This document shows positions 1-6,339 of a stretch of 12,987 bases of DNA, in pieces. Numbering within the stretch: the stretch's first letter is position 1; every line of letters starts with the position of its first letter. Source of the stretch: Candidatus Magasanikiibacteriota bacterium (lineage in GTDB: Bacteria > Patescibacteriota > Patescibacteriia > Magasanikbacterales > GWA2-37-8); assembly GCA_903858555.1 (NCBI GenBank), contig CAIOJG010000176.1:1-12987 (forward strand), in the 5' to 3' direction. A model generated the notes under the pieces. The model was not told where the DNA came from, ran no database searches, and saw only the letters and a program-made list of their open reading frames with translations. The position numbers were made by a program, and so were the translations under genes.

Positions 1-560
1 CATACGGTATTACCAATAGTTCGGTGGTAACTAATAAAAAAGAGCTGGATAAACAGGTAAAACATATTATTCAAGATTTGGGGCGACCGGTATTGGTAGA
101 AGAATATATCGAAGGTGATGAATATGATATTTCTATTATTGGAAATAGTGGTGAAGATTTGCGCGTGCTACCTTTGTCTCGTTCGGTATTTAAAAAAATG
201 CCGAAAGGTTATTGGCATATTTATACCAGCGAAGCCAAACGACATGAAAATGCTGCTTATAAAAAAATTATCATGCAGAGCCCAGCTAAGAATGTAAATC
301 CAAAATTGGAATCATTGCTTACCGAAATAGCTCTGGATACTTATAAAATAATGAAGTGTCGTGATTACGGACGTGTTGGTATTCGTGTGGATAAAGACGG
401 CAATCCATATGTGCTGGAAATTGATACCAACCCAATGTTGAATGAAAAATCTGAGTTTGTTAAAGCCGCTAGATTGACCGGTATGAAATACGGCGATCTT
501 TTGGAAGAAATTATTAGTTTGGCGATTCGACGTTATCAATCAAAAAATAGTTTAGTATAA
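1..560 (+). CDS. ATP-grasp ligase, D-Ala-D-Ala ligase-like fold (5' partial)
   Basis: C-terminal 185 residues of an ATP-grasp enzyme. The frame is open to the left edge (first full codon at 3), so the GTG at 24 is not the real start. Visible motifs are the nucleotide-binding strand VLVEEYIEGDEYD (about residues 33-45 of the fragment) and the metal-binding end RVGIRVDKDGNPYVLEIDTN. In that end the Asp, Glu and Asn positions match the Mg ligands of the Ddl/RimK-type ATP-grasp core. The tail (S-E-F...A...G-M-K-Y...L) matches the Ddl C-terminus, but the usual NTLPG loop is changed to DTNPM. Members of this fold join a carboxylate to an amine through an acyl-phosphate. The acceptor here is unknown, and a genuine cell-wall D-Ala-D-Ala ligase is possible. 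The stop lies 4 nt before a SET-domain gene, so the two are probably co-transcribed. The fold is secure; the substrate is not. Confidence 0.85.
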   Translation, partial: YGITNSSVVTNKKELDKQVKHIIQDLGRPVLVEEYIEGDEYDISIIGNSGEDLRVLPLSRSVFKKMPKGYWHIYTSEAKRHENAAYKKIIMQSPAKNVNPKLESLLTEIALDTYKIMKCRDYGRVGIRVDKDGNPYVLEIDTNPMLNEKSEFVKAARLTGMKYGDLLEEIISLAIRRYQSKNSLV

Positions 561-564
561 TTTT

Positions 565-987
565 ATGAATGCAGAAGAAATTTTTAGTCAGCTGAAAAAT
601 GATATTTATTGTCGCTTGAAACCATCTGAGTTTGGCGGGGTTGGAATTTTTGCGATTAAGGAGATACCGGCTGGAATTGATCCATTTCACGGCACCACTA
701 CTCCTGGTCATATCACTTTTACCAGCGAGCAACTTGATGTTCTGCATCCAAATGTCAAAAGATTGGTTCAGGATTTGTTTGTTTTTAAAAATGGTGTTTA
801 TTATGTTCCAGATAATGGGCTGGCGCAAATTGATTTGCCATATTATATTAATCATAGTAATCAATCAAATCTTAGAGTTTTGACCGATTCTAATACTTTT
901 GAAACCAAAAGAATTATTTTAGAAGGTGAAGAGTTAACCGCTGATTACTCTACATATAACGATAAAGAAGATGTGTTTGAAAGATAA
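565..987 (+). CDS. Minimal SET-domain protein (putative lysine methyltransferase)
   Basis: A 140-residue protein consisting of little more than a SET domain. The N-terminal SET strand pair is GGVGIFAIKEIPAG (residues 24-37). The SAM/active-site motif is NHSNQSN (96-102, compare NHSxxPN), and the closing motif is GEELTADY (121-128), which carries the catalytic Tyr128. There are no post-SET cysteines and no extra targeting domain. SET proteins methylate lysine side chains using S-adenosylmethionine; in bacteria the targets are mostly unknown. The ATG follows the ATP-grasp stop by 4 nt with no Shine-Dalgarno sequence, only a run of T. That spacing implies one transcript and suggests a functional link. 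Possible targets include the ligase, its product or a ribosomal/translation protein; this is inference. The stop codon lies inside a small AT-rich hairpin (980-997). Confidence 0.85.
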   Translation: MNAEEIFSQLKNDIYCRLKPSEFGGVGIFAIKEIPAGIDPFHGTTTPGHITFTSEQLDVLHPNVKRLVQDLFVFKNGVYYVPDNGLAQIDLPYYINHSNQSNLRVLTDSNTFETKRIILEGEELTADYSTYNDKEDVFER

Positions 988-1005
988 AAATATCTTTAAA
1001 GTCGG

Positions 1006-1034
1006 TTGACTTTGTGATTATTTTGATTTAGAAT
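1006..1034 (+). promoter_or_regulatory. Sigma70-type promoter for the NIF3-ruvA unit
   Basis: A -35 box TTGACT (1006-1011), a 17-bp spacer and a -10 box TAGAAT (1029-1034). Each hexamer is 5/6 to consensus with ideal spacing. Transcription would start near 1041, giving a leader of about 23 nt before the ATG at 1064. It lies just after the SET gene, so it separates that pair from the NIF3-ruvA unit. Confidence 0.7.
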
Positions 1035-1063
1035 AAATAGGTTAATTGGTAATAATTATTTTT

Positions 1064-2032
1064 ATGAAAGTAAAAGAAATATTTGAACTGGGCACAAAAC
1101 TTGGTATTGAAGCTGACCCTCGTGGAGTAAAAACTGTAAAAAAACATTTGGAACGAGTAAATAAACACTATAAAGGTTTGAAACCATCAGATCAAAAATT
1201 TTTTGATACTGACAAATTAACCAACCCATTTCCAGATGGTGGTATTCACGTCGATGACGGCAAAACTCAAGTAAAAAGAGTCTTGGCTGGTATTGATATC
1301 AACGGTCAAGAAATTTTATTGGCTAGTCAGCTCAATGAGCGCGGTAAAAAAATTGATTTGGTAATCGCTCACCACCCAGAAGGTGCTGGGTTGTCCAATT
1401 TACATGAAGTAATGGAAATGTATACGGACATTTATGTTCAACATGGTGTGCCGGTACATATCGCTGAAAAATTAACTCAAGAAAGAATTGGTGAAATTGG
1501 TCGTGGTGTTCATCCAGTAAATCATTTTCAAGCGGTAGATATTGCTCGTCATTTGAATATAAATTTTATCAATACTCATACTATCACCGATAATATGGTG
1601 GATAAATTTATGCGTGAATATTTGGAAGAGAAAGCGCCAGAAACTGTGGGTGAAATTATTGAAGCTTTACTCGAATTGCCAGAATATCAAATCGCACAAA
1701 AACAAGGAGCTGGTCCAAGAATTATTGCAGGTTCGCCAAATCACCGTGTTGGTAAAATGATGCTCGAAATGACTGGCGGTACCAATCCATCGCCAAAAGT
1801 TTATGAACAATTTTCACAGTTTGGTGTCAGTACTATTGTGGGCATGCATATGCGTGATGACGCAATGAAAAATGCGTCTGGTGTTCACATGAACATAGTG
1901 ACGGCTGGTCATATGTCCTCTGATTCACTTGGTATGAACTTGTGGTTGGATGAATTGGAAAAACGCGGTATTGAAATTTTGGCTTGTGGTGGTCTGATCC
2001 GCGTCAGTCGTGTAAAAAAAGGAAAAAAATAA
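1064..2032 (+). CDS. NIF3/DUF34-like metal-binding protein
   Basis: A 322-residue protein resembling the NIF3 (NGG1p-interacting factor 3, DUF34) family in its two metal-site regions. DLVIAHHPEG (98-107) supplies the paired histidines near the first half, and TAGHMSSDSLG (280-290) supplies a His and an acidic residue near the C-terminus. A conserved central stretch HTITDNMV (172-179) is also typical of this longer bacterial subgroup. The family binds a two-metal centre and may hydrolyse small molecules, but its biochemical role is not settled. I chose the ATG at 1064: the upstream TTG at 1046 would add only MVIIIF, and the promoter at 1006-1034 would then leave almost no leader. ruvA follows after 16 nt, so the two are likely co-transcribed. 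Confidence 0.8.
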   Translation: MKVKEIFELGTKLGIEADPRGVKTVKKHLERVNKHYKGLKPSDQKFFDTDKLTNPFPDGGIHVDDGKTQVKRVLAGIDINGQEILLASQLNERGKKIDLVIAHHPEGAGLSNLHEVMEMYTDIYVQHGVPVHIAEKLTQERIGEIGRGVHPVNHFQAVDIARHLNINFINTHTITDNMVDKFMREYLEEKAPETVGEIIEALLELPEYQIAQKQGAGPRIIAGSPNHRVGKMMLEMTGGTNPSPKVYEQFSQFGVSTIVGMHMRDDAMKNASGVHMNIVTAGHMSSDSLGMNLWLDELEKRGIEILACGGLIRVSRVKKGKK

Positions 2033-2048
2033 TTGGTAAAGTAAATCC

Positions 2049-2636
2049 ATGATTGCATTAATACAAGGGAAAGTGGCGAGCTGCAATGGGCAGGAAGTAG
2101 TGATTTTAACCAATAGTGGATTAGGGTATAGTCTTTTAGTTTCACCAAGTGCCACTCAAGTTTGTTTGCTTGGAGCGGAAGTGTTTTTGGAAACGCATTT
2201 AGTGGTCAAAGAAGATGCGTTGGATCTCTATGGTTTTTCTTCGGTATTAGAAAAAAAATTATTTAAAAATTTTGTGTCGGTTTCTGGCGTTGGTCCCAAG
2301 ACGGCGATGCATATGTTTTCTTTGGGGAGCGTCGAAGAAATAGTTTTGGCAGTCGGACGCGGGGATACAGAATTTTTGACCAAGGTCAGTGGAATTGGAA
2401 AAAAGACCGCTGAGAGAATTGTGGTGGAGCTCAGAGAAAAAATGCAGAAGGAACAAGTGGCTTACGGAAAAGTATCTTTGTTGGAAGCCAAAAGTGGTAG
2501 TGCTAATGATGCGCTAGAAGGTTTGATTACTCTAGGGTATACACCTTTGCAAGCGCGTGAGACTTTGAACAAACTTGATGCGGCTGGTAAGACAAGTGAA
2601 CAATTACTAAGGGAAGCTTTGAGAATAATTAAATAG
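2049..2636 (+). CDS. ruvA: Holliday junction DNA-binding protein RuvA
   Basis: A 195-residue protein of normal RuvA length. RuvA tetramers bind four-way DNA junctions and load the RuvB motor for branch migration in recombinational repair. Residues 1-63 form the OB-fold domain (starting MIALIQGKV, with the typical LYGF at 60-63). Two helix-hairpin-helix motifs follow, SVSGVGPKTA (77-86) and KVSGIGKKTAER (112-123). The C-terminal domain (about 150-195, with LGYTPLQAR at 162-170) is the part that contacts RuvB. ruvB and ruvC are not next to it here. It ends with TAG and converges on pyrF across the large inverted repeat at 2652-2771. Confidence 0.96.
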   Translation: MIALIQGKVASCNGQEVVILTNSGLGYSLLVSPSATQVCLLGAEVFLETHLVVKEDALDLYGFSSVLEKKLFKNFVSVSGVGPKTAMHMFSLGSVEEIVLAVGRGDTEFLTKVSGIGKKTAERIVVELREKMQKEQVAYGKVSLLEAKSGSANDALEGLITLGYTPLQARETLNKLDAAGKTSEQLLREALRIIK

Positions 2637-2651
2637 TTTAGTTCTGAAATC

Positions 2652-2771
2652 AAAAAATAAAAACAATCCATATAATCACCTTTTCGCTCTCCTCGGTCGC
2701 GAGACCTCAGGGTATCGCCTGCGGGCTCAAAATCCGCTCAAAGGTAATTATATGGATTGTTTTTATTTTTT
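2652..2771. terminator. 120-bp inverted-repeat element, probable bidirectional terminator
   Basis: Bases 2652-2683 pair with 2740-2771 over 32 bp with a single C/A mismatch (2677 and 2746). The arms are AT-rich and end in A6 on the left and T6 on the right, so a transcript from either strand would have a hairpin followed by a U run. The element sits between the convergent genes ruvA (stop 2636) and pyrF (stop 2774-2776), where a shared terminator is expected. What is unusual is the stem length and the 56-nt GC-rich centre instead of a short loop. A MITE-like element or a structured RNA are alternatives. Confidence 0.75.
2684..2739. other. GC-rich centre of the inverted repeat, bounded by CGCTC direct repeats
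   Basis: A 56-nt segment with 36 G/C (about 64%), clearly richer than its surroundings. It contains GGTC-GCGA-GACC (2695-2706), a 4-bp stem with a GNRA-type loop, and GCC-TGCG-GGC (2717-2726). CGCTC occurs at both ends (2685-2689 and 2735-2739). Removing one repeat unit with the intervening bases leaves the same stem closed by a 6-nt loop, TCGCTC, which is an ordinary terminator. This suggests, but does not prove, that a short module of about 50 bp was inserted into the loop. Confidence 0.45.
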
Positions 2772-2773
2772 TG

Positions 2774-3589
2774 TTAGCGGTATTTATTTATTTCTTTTTT
2801 AAGTTTTAACGTTTCTTCACGAGCGACCGTAGCGAAGTTTTCAGAATTATCAGCAAAGATTATTCCACGAGATGAACTAATTATCAAACCGCTTTTTTCA
2901 GAATTTAATCCAGCCTGTAAAGTTTTTTCTAAATCACCACCTTGGGCACCAATGCCTGGCACTAGGAAAAACATGGTGTCAGATTTGGAGCGAATCAATT
3001 TCATTTCTTCTGGATAAGTGGCACCAACTACCAATAGACAATTCTCGTTTAAATTCCATTGGTCAATAACTTTCTCGGCCACCACTTCAAACATTTTTTT
3101 ATTGCCAACTTCTAAATCTTGAAATTCGTGACCACCAGAATTTGAAGTTCGACACAAAATTACACTGCCTTTGTCGGCTCTATCTAAAAACGGTGCTAAG
3201 GCTTCTTGCCCTAAATATGGGTGAAGCGTAATCATATCGGCGTTTAAATATTCAAACGCAAATTTTACATAGCCGTTGTTGGTATTGCCGATGTCGGCAC
3301 GTTTGGCATCTAAAATTATTAAAACGTCTGGATATTTTTCAGCAATATAATTGCAGGTCATTTTTAATTCGTGGATTCCTTGCTCACCTTGCGCTTCGTA
3401 AAATGCGGTGTTTGGTTTGTAAGCGCAAACCAAGTCTGCGGTCGCATCAATGATTGCTTTGTTGAATTCAAACTGAGGAAATTCAACGTCTTTTAAATGG
3501 GCAGGCAATTTTTTTATATCACTATCCAAGCCCACACAAACCAGCGAATTATTTTTGGTAATTATTTTTTTTACTTTTTCCATTATCAT
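2774..3589 (-). CDS. pyrF: Orotidine 5'-phosphate decarboxylase
   Basis: A 271-residue enzyme that converts OMP to UMP, the last step of de novo UMP synthesis. Length and motifs fit the longer bacterial subfamily (type 2) and not the short E. coli type. Visible are the entry motif CVGLDSD (18-24), Lys58 in YKPN, the catalytic ILDAKRADIGNT (92-103, with Asp94, Lys96 and Asp99), the phosphate-loop region VPGIGAQGGD (210-219) and SSSRG (238-242). The start follows the pyrE stop by 1 nt. A second in-frame ATG two codons later (3583) is an alternative start. It is the last gene of the pyr operon and runs straight into the inverted-repeat terminator. Confidence 0.95.
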   Translation of the reverse strand: MIMEKVKKIITKNNSLVCVGLDSDIKKLPAHLKDVEFPQFEFNKAIIDATADLVCAYKPNTAFYEAQGEQGIHELKMTCNYIAEKYPDVLIILDAKRADIGNTNNGYVKFAFEYLNADMITLHPYLGQEALAPFLDRADKGSVILCRTSNSGGHEFQDLEVGNKKMFEVVAEKVIDQWNLNENCLLVVGATYPEEMKLIRSKSDTMFFLVPGIGAQGGDLEKTLQAGLNSEKSGLIISSSRGIIFADNSENFATVAREETLKLKKEINKYR

Positions 3590-3590
3590 A

Positions 3591-4190
3591 TTAGACCTGA
3601 TTGTTTTGGATAAATTCTTTTACTTTTTTTACGGTGTCAGCATCTAGTTTGTCGGTTTGTTGTAGAGTGTCTACTAGCTCGGAAATTGTTGTGACGGAAT
3701 ATAAATTTTTGCCTTTTTCCATGATGTGTTTTTTGCCGCCTTGTTCACGATCGAGCATCACGACGACGTCGCTGGTTTTTAAACCTTCTAATTCTAACGG
3801 TTCAATGGTTTCAAAAACACTCATGCCGCTAGTCACCAAATCTTCCACCACGAGCACAATCTGACCAGTTGTAAAAGCACCTTCGATGGCTTTTTTTGTA
3901 CCGTATTCTTTCACTTCTTTGCGACGCATGACCATTGGGATATTATGTTCTAGAGAAATGGCGGTGGCGATTGGTAGGGCAGTGTAAGGCACACCACACA
4001 CCAAATCAAATTTCAAATCTTTAACTTTTTCCCACATTGCGTCAGCAACCGCTTTCAAAACTTCTGGGTAAGAAACAATCACGCGTAAATCAATGTAGAT
4101 AGGGGACATGATGCCACTTTTCAATTTAAATTCACCAAATTTTACGGCGCCAATTTCAAAAAGTTTTTCGATCAACTGTTCCTTATTCAT
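3591..4190 (-). CDS. pyrE: Orotate phosphoribosyltransferase
   Basis: A 199-residue enzyme that transfers phosphoribose from PRPP to orotate, giving OMP. The PRPP-binding motif is VLVVEDLVTSG (112-122), with the acidic pair Glu116-Asp117. The catalytic-loop region is MRRKEVKEYGTKKAIEG (88-104), and FKLKSGIMSPIYIDLR (21-36) carries the N-terminal Lys. CGVPYTALPIA (65-75) and LDREQGGK (146-153) resemble the OPRT half of eukaryotic UMP synthase more than E. coli PyrE. The gene starts 2 nt after the carbamoyltransferase stop and ends 1 nt before pyrF, so the pathway order OPRT then OMP decarboxylase matches the eukaryotic fusion, but as two separate proteins. Confidence 0.95.
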   Translation of the reverse strand: MNKEQLIEKLFEIGAVKFGEFKLKSGIMSPIYIDLRVIVSYPEVLKAVADAMWEKVKDLKFDLVCGVPYTALPIATAISLEHNIPMVMRRKEVKEYGTKKAIEGAFTTGQIVLVVEDLVTSGMSVFETIEPLELEGLKTSDVVVMLDREQGGKKHIMEKGKNLYSVTTISELVDTLQQTDKLDADTVKKVKEFIQNNQV

Positions 4191-4192
4191 AT

Positions 4193-5140
4193 TTAAACTT
4201 CTTTATTGAGTAACCACAAAATCATCGCTTTTTGCATGTGCATACGGTTTTCTGCCTGATCGTAAATCACAGAATTTGGATGATCAATGGCATCGCGGGT
4301 AATTTCATAGCCGATGTGGCATGGCATACAGTGCATGATTCTGGCATTTGGACAGTAAGTGTTAATCAAATTAGCATTCAGCTGAAATGGCATGAAAGTC
4401 ACTTTGCGGCGATCGTATTCGGCTTGGAAGCTTGGTTTCACTTGGCCGTTTTCAAAGAATTCCATATCCATCCAAGTGTCGGTGTGGACATAGTCGGTAT
4501 CTTTGAGCGCCTCGGCCAAATCGGTGGTGCGAGTTACTAAACCAGTCGCTTCGGCCATCGCATTTAGTTCAGCGTCCACACTTTGTGTGTTGGCCTCAGG
4601 TGCACAGATGGCGACCTTAATACCGAGTTTGGCACAAGCCAACATTAAAGTATTGGAAACATTATTTTCTACACCGAGCCAGGTGATTTTTTTTACATTG
4701 GCAATGCCACCAGATTTTTCGGCCATCGTGAGAATGTCACTTAAAGCTTGTGCTGGGTGATATTTTTCACTGCAAGCGTCGATTACTGGAATACGATTGA
4801 AAGAAGCAGCTTTGATAACATCGTCAGCTTTCAAAGCGCGCATCATTAAGACATGACCAAAGCGCATGATGGCTTGAATTTCATCGCCGTAGTCAGTCAA
4901 AGATAATTGAGAAGTGCGACTATCCAAAAATATTCCATGACCACCAAGCTCCGTCATACCGGCCTCAAAAGAAAGACGAGTGCGAGTGGAAGTTTTTTGA
5001 AATAACATTACCATGGTTTGATTTGGTAAAATGTTGGTGAGTTCGCCGGAATTACGCTTGGCCTTTAGCTTGAGCGCCATGTCCAACATTTTCAAAATAT
5101 CTTCTTTGCTTTGCTCCTTGAGCGAGATGAGGTGTCGCAT
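4193..5140 (-). CDS. Ornithine carbamoyltransferase-like enzyme
   Basis: A 315-residue transcarbamoylase. The carbamoyl-phosphate site is intact: STRTR (51-55), Arg101, HPAQ (128-131) and Arg299. The second-substrate half is of the ornithine type: NN at 159-160, Asp221 and Met226, and HCMPCH (270-275) with the OTC cysteine in place of the HPLPR of aspartate transcarbamoylase. The ornithine loop, normally DxWxSMG, reads DTWMDME here (221-227): Ser becomes Asp and Gly becomes Glu. The natural amine substrate is therefore uncertain, and putrescine or another amine cannot be excluded. It lies inside the pyr operon, 3 nt after pyrC and 2 nt before pyrE, with no arginine genes in view. It may make citrulline, or run in reverse to release carbamoyl phosphate for PyrB; both are inference. 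Confidence 0.85.
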   Translation of the reverse strand: MRHLISLKEQSKEDILKMLDMALKLKAKRNSGELTNILPNQTMVMLFQKTSTRTRLSFEAGMTELGGHGIFLDSRTSQLSLTDYGDEIQAIMRFGHVLMMRALKADDVIKAASFNRIPVIDACSEKYHPAQALSDILTMAEKSGGIANVKKITWLGVENNVSNTLMLACAKLGIKVAICAPEANTQSVDAELNAMAEATGLVTRTTDLAEALKDTDYVHTDTWMDMEFFENGQVKPSFQAEYDRRKVTFMPFQLNANLINTYCPNARIMHCMPCHIGYEITRDAIDHPNSVIYDQAENRMHMQKAMILWLLNKEV

Positions 5141-5143
5141 AAA

Positions 5144-6331
5144 TTATATTTTATAAATTATTTTATTTAGAACGGTATATTTTGGTACGCCTTTTAAAGT
5201 CCAACCCGCAAACGGACTCCAGCGGCATTTGGTTTTTAAACTTTCATTTTTAATAGTTTTGGTTTCTTCTAAATTTACCAAAACTAAATCGCCGGTTTCT
5301 TTGATTCCGAATATTTTTTGGGCATTGGTATGGGTAATTTCCACGATTTTTTCTAGACTAATTTTACCTTTACTGTGAGCGTCTAGCAAGAGTGGTAAAT
5401 AAGTCTCGATGCCTGGAACACCGGATGGTGACTGAGGGTAGGGCGAAGTTTTTTCTTGAAGCGTGTGAGGAGCGTGATCTGTGCCGACAGTGTCGATTAT
5501 TCCGTCATTTATGGCCTGCCAGAGGGCGTCTTGATCGTTTTGTAGGCGTAAAGGCGGATTCATCTGGGCTTTGGTCCCAAGCGTCTCATAAGCCGTTTCA
5601 GTGAGAAATAGGTGGTGAGGCGTGGTCTCAGCAAAAACCTTTAGACCATCCTGTTTGGCTCGACGGACGAGTTCGACTTCTTCCAACGTGCTGCAGTGTA
5701 AGATATATAAAGTAGCACCAGTTTCTCGGGCTAACTCGATAGCTTTTTTAGCCGCCACTTTTGCGGCTCGGTTTGGTCGTATTTTCCCATGGTCTTCCAC
5801 AGTCGGATTTGGAAAGTTGTTTTTTTCGGCATTGATGATATCATCATCTTCTGCGTGTACCGCTACTACTAAATTTAGCTCAGCGCATTTTTGAAAAATC
5901 TTTTTTTGAATTTCATAATCAGACACTAAAAGATTACCGGTGCTGGCCCCCATGAAAATTTTGACGCCGATAATTTTATCTTTGCATTTTTCTATTTCCG
6001 CCAAATTGTCGGCCGTGGCGCCGAGGTAAAAATATTTATGTAGCGGAATATTTATTTTTGCTAGTTGTTCATCTACTAATTTTATTTTCTCATCTAAAAT
6101 TTCTTCCGTCGTAATAGATGGAGTATTATTGGGCATATCCAACACTGATGTGACACCGCCCGCAATCGCGGCTTGAGCACCGGTTTCCCAATTTTCTTTA
6201 TACTCGGCACCAGGGGTGCGAAAATGCACGTGAGTATCAATCAGAGCGGGTAAAGCGGTCAGTGATGCCGCTTCTGATTCTGGAATATTTTCTACCTCAA
6301 CTTCTAAATTGTTATAAGTTTTAATTTTCAT
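5144..6331 (-). CDS. pyrC: Dihydroorotase (class I type)
   Basis: A 395-residue zinc amidohydrolase that closes carbamoyl-aspartate to dihydroorotate. Metal and substrate residues are all visible: DTHVHFR (32-38, with His34, His36 and Arg38), Lys124 in GVKIFMGA as the probable carboxylated lysine, His159 in VHAED, His212 in LHCST, and Asp285 in GTDHAPH. Length and the C-terminal KCRWSPFAG region fit the longer class I enzymes, not the roughly 345-residue E. coli form. The ATG at 6331 is preferred. A TTG at 6349 would add six residues and overlap pyrI, while the ATG leaves an 8-nt gap. It is one of only two genes here whose start is not preceded by T. The carbamoyltransferase gene follows after 3 nt. 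Confidence 0.93.
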   Translation of the reverse strand: MKIKTYNNLEVEVENIPESEAASLTALPALIDTHVHFRTPGAEYKENWETGAQAAIAGGVTSVLDMPNNTPSITTEEILDEKIKLVDEQLAKINIPLHKYFYLGATADNLAEIEKCKDKIIGVKIFMGASTGNLLVSDYEIQKKIFQKCAELNLVVAVHAEDDDIINAEKNNFPNPTVEDHGKIRPNRAAKVAAKKAIELARETGATLYILHCSTLEEVELVRRAKQDGLKVFAETTPHHLFLTETAYETLGTKAQMNPPLRLQNDQDALWQAINDGIIDTVGTDHAPHTLQEKTSPYPQSPSGVPGIETYLPLLLDAHSKGKISLEKIVEITHTNAQKIFGIKETGDLVLVNLEETKTIKNESLKTKCRWSPFAGWTLKGVPKYTVLNKIIYKI

Positions 6332-6339
6332 GTCGGTAA

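Noticed and set aside
980..997. Perfect 7-bp hairpin AAAGATA-AAAA-TATCTTT as a terminator after the SET gene
   Set aside because: It is all AT except two pairs, contains the stop codon and has no T run after it; probably too weak to terminate.
1046..1063. Upstream TTG start for the NIF3-like gene
   Set aside because: It adds only MVIIIF, which has no family support, and it would sit only a few bases after the predicted transcript start. The ATG at 1064 fits the promoter better.
2684..2739. CRISPR repeat or tRNA-like structure in the GC-rich centre
   Set aside because: There is a single unit with no spacers, and the two small stems do not form a cloverleaf.
2774..4190. pyrE-pyrF as a UMP synthase fusion broken by a frameshift
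   Set aside because: Both proteins have complete ends, pyrE has its own stop and pyrF its own ATG, and PyrF belongs to a different type from the fused eukaryotic enzyme.
4232..4760. Open frames on the strand opposite the carbamoyltransferase and other genes
   Set aside because: They lie antisense to well-conserved genes, have no recognisable domains and follow from the codon pattern of the true gene.
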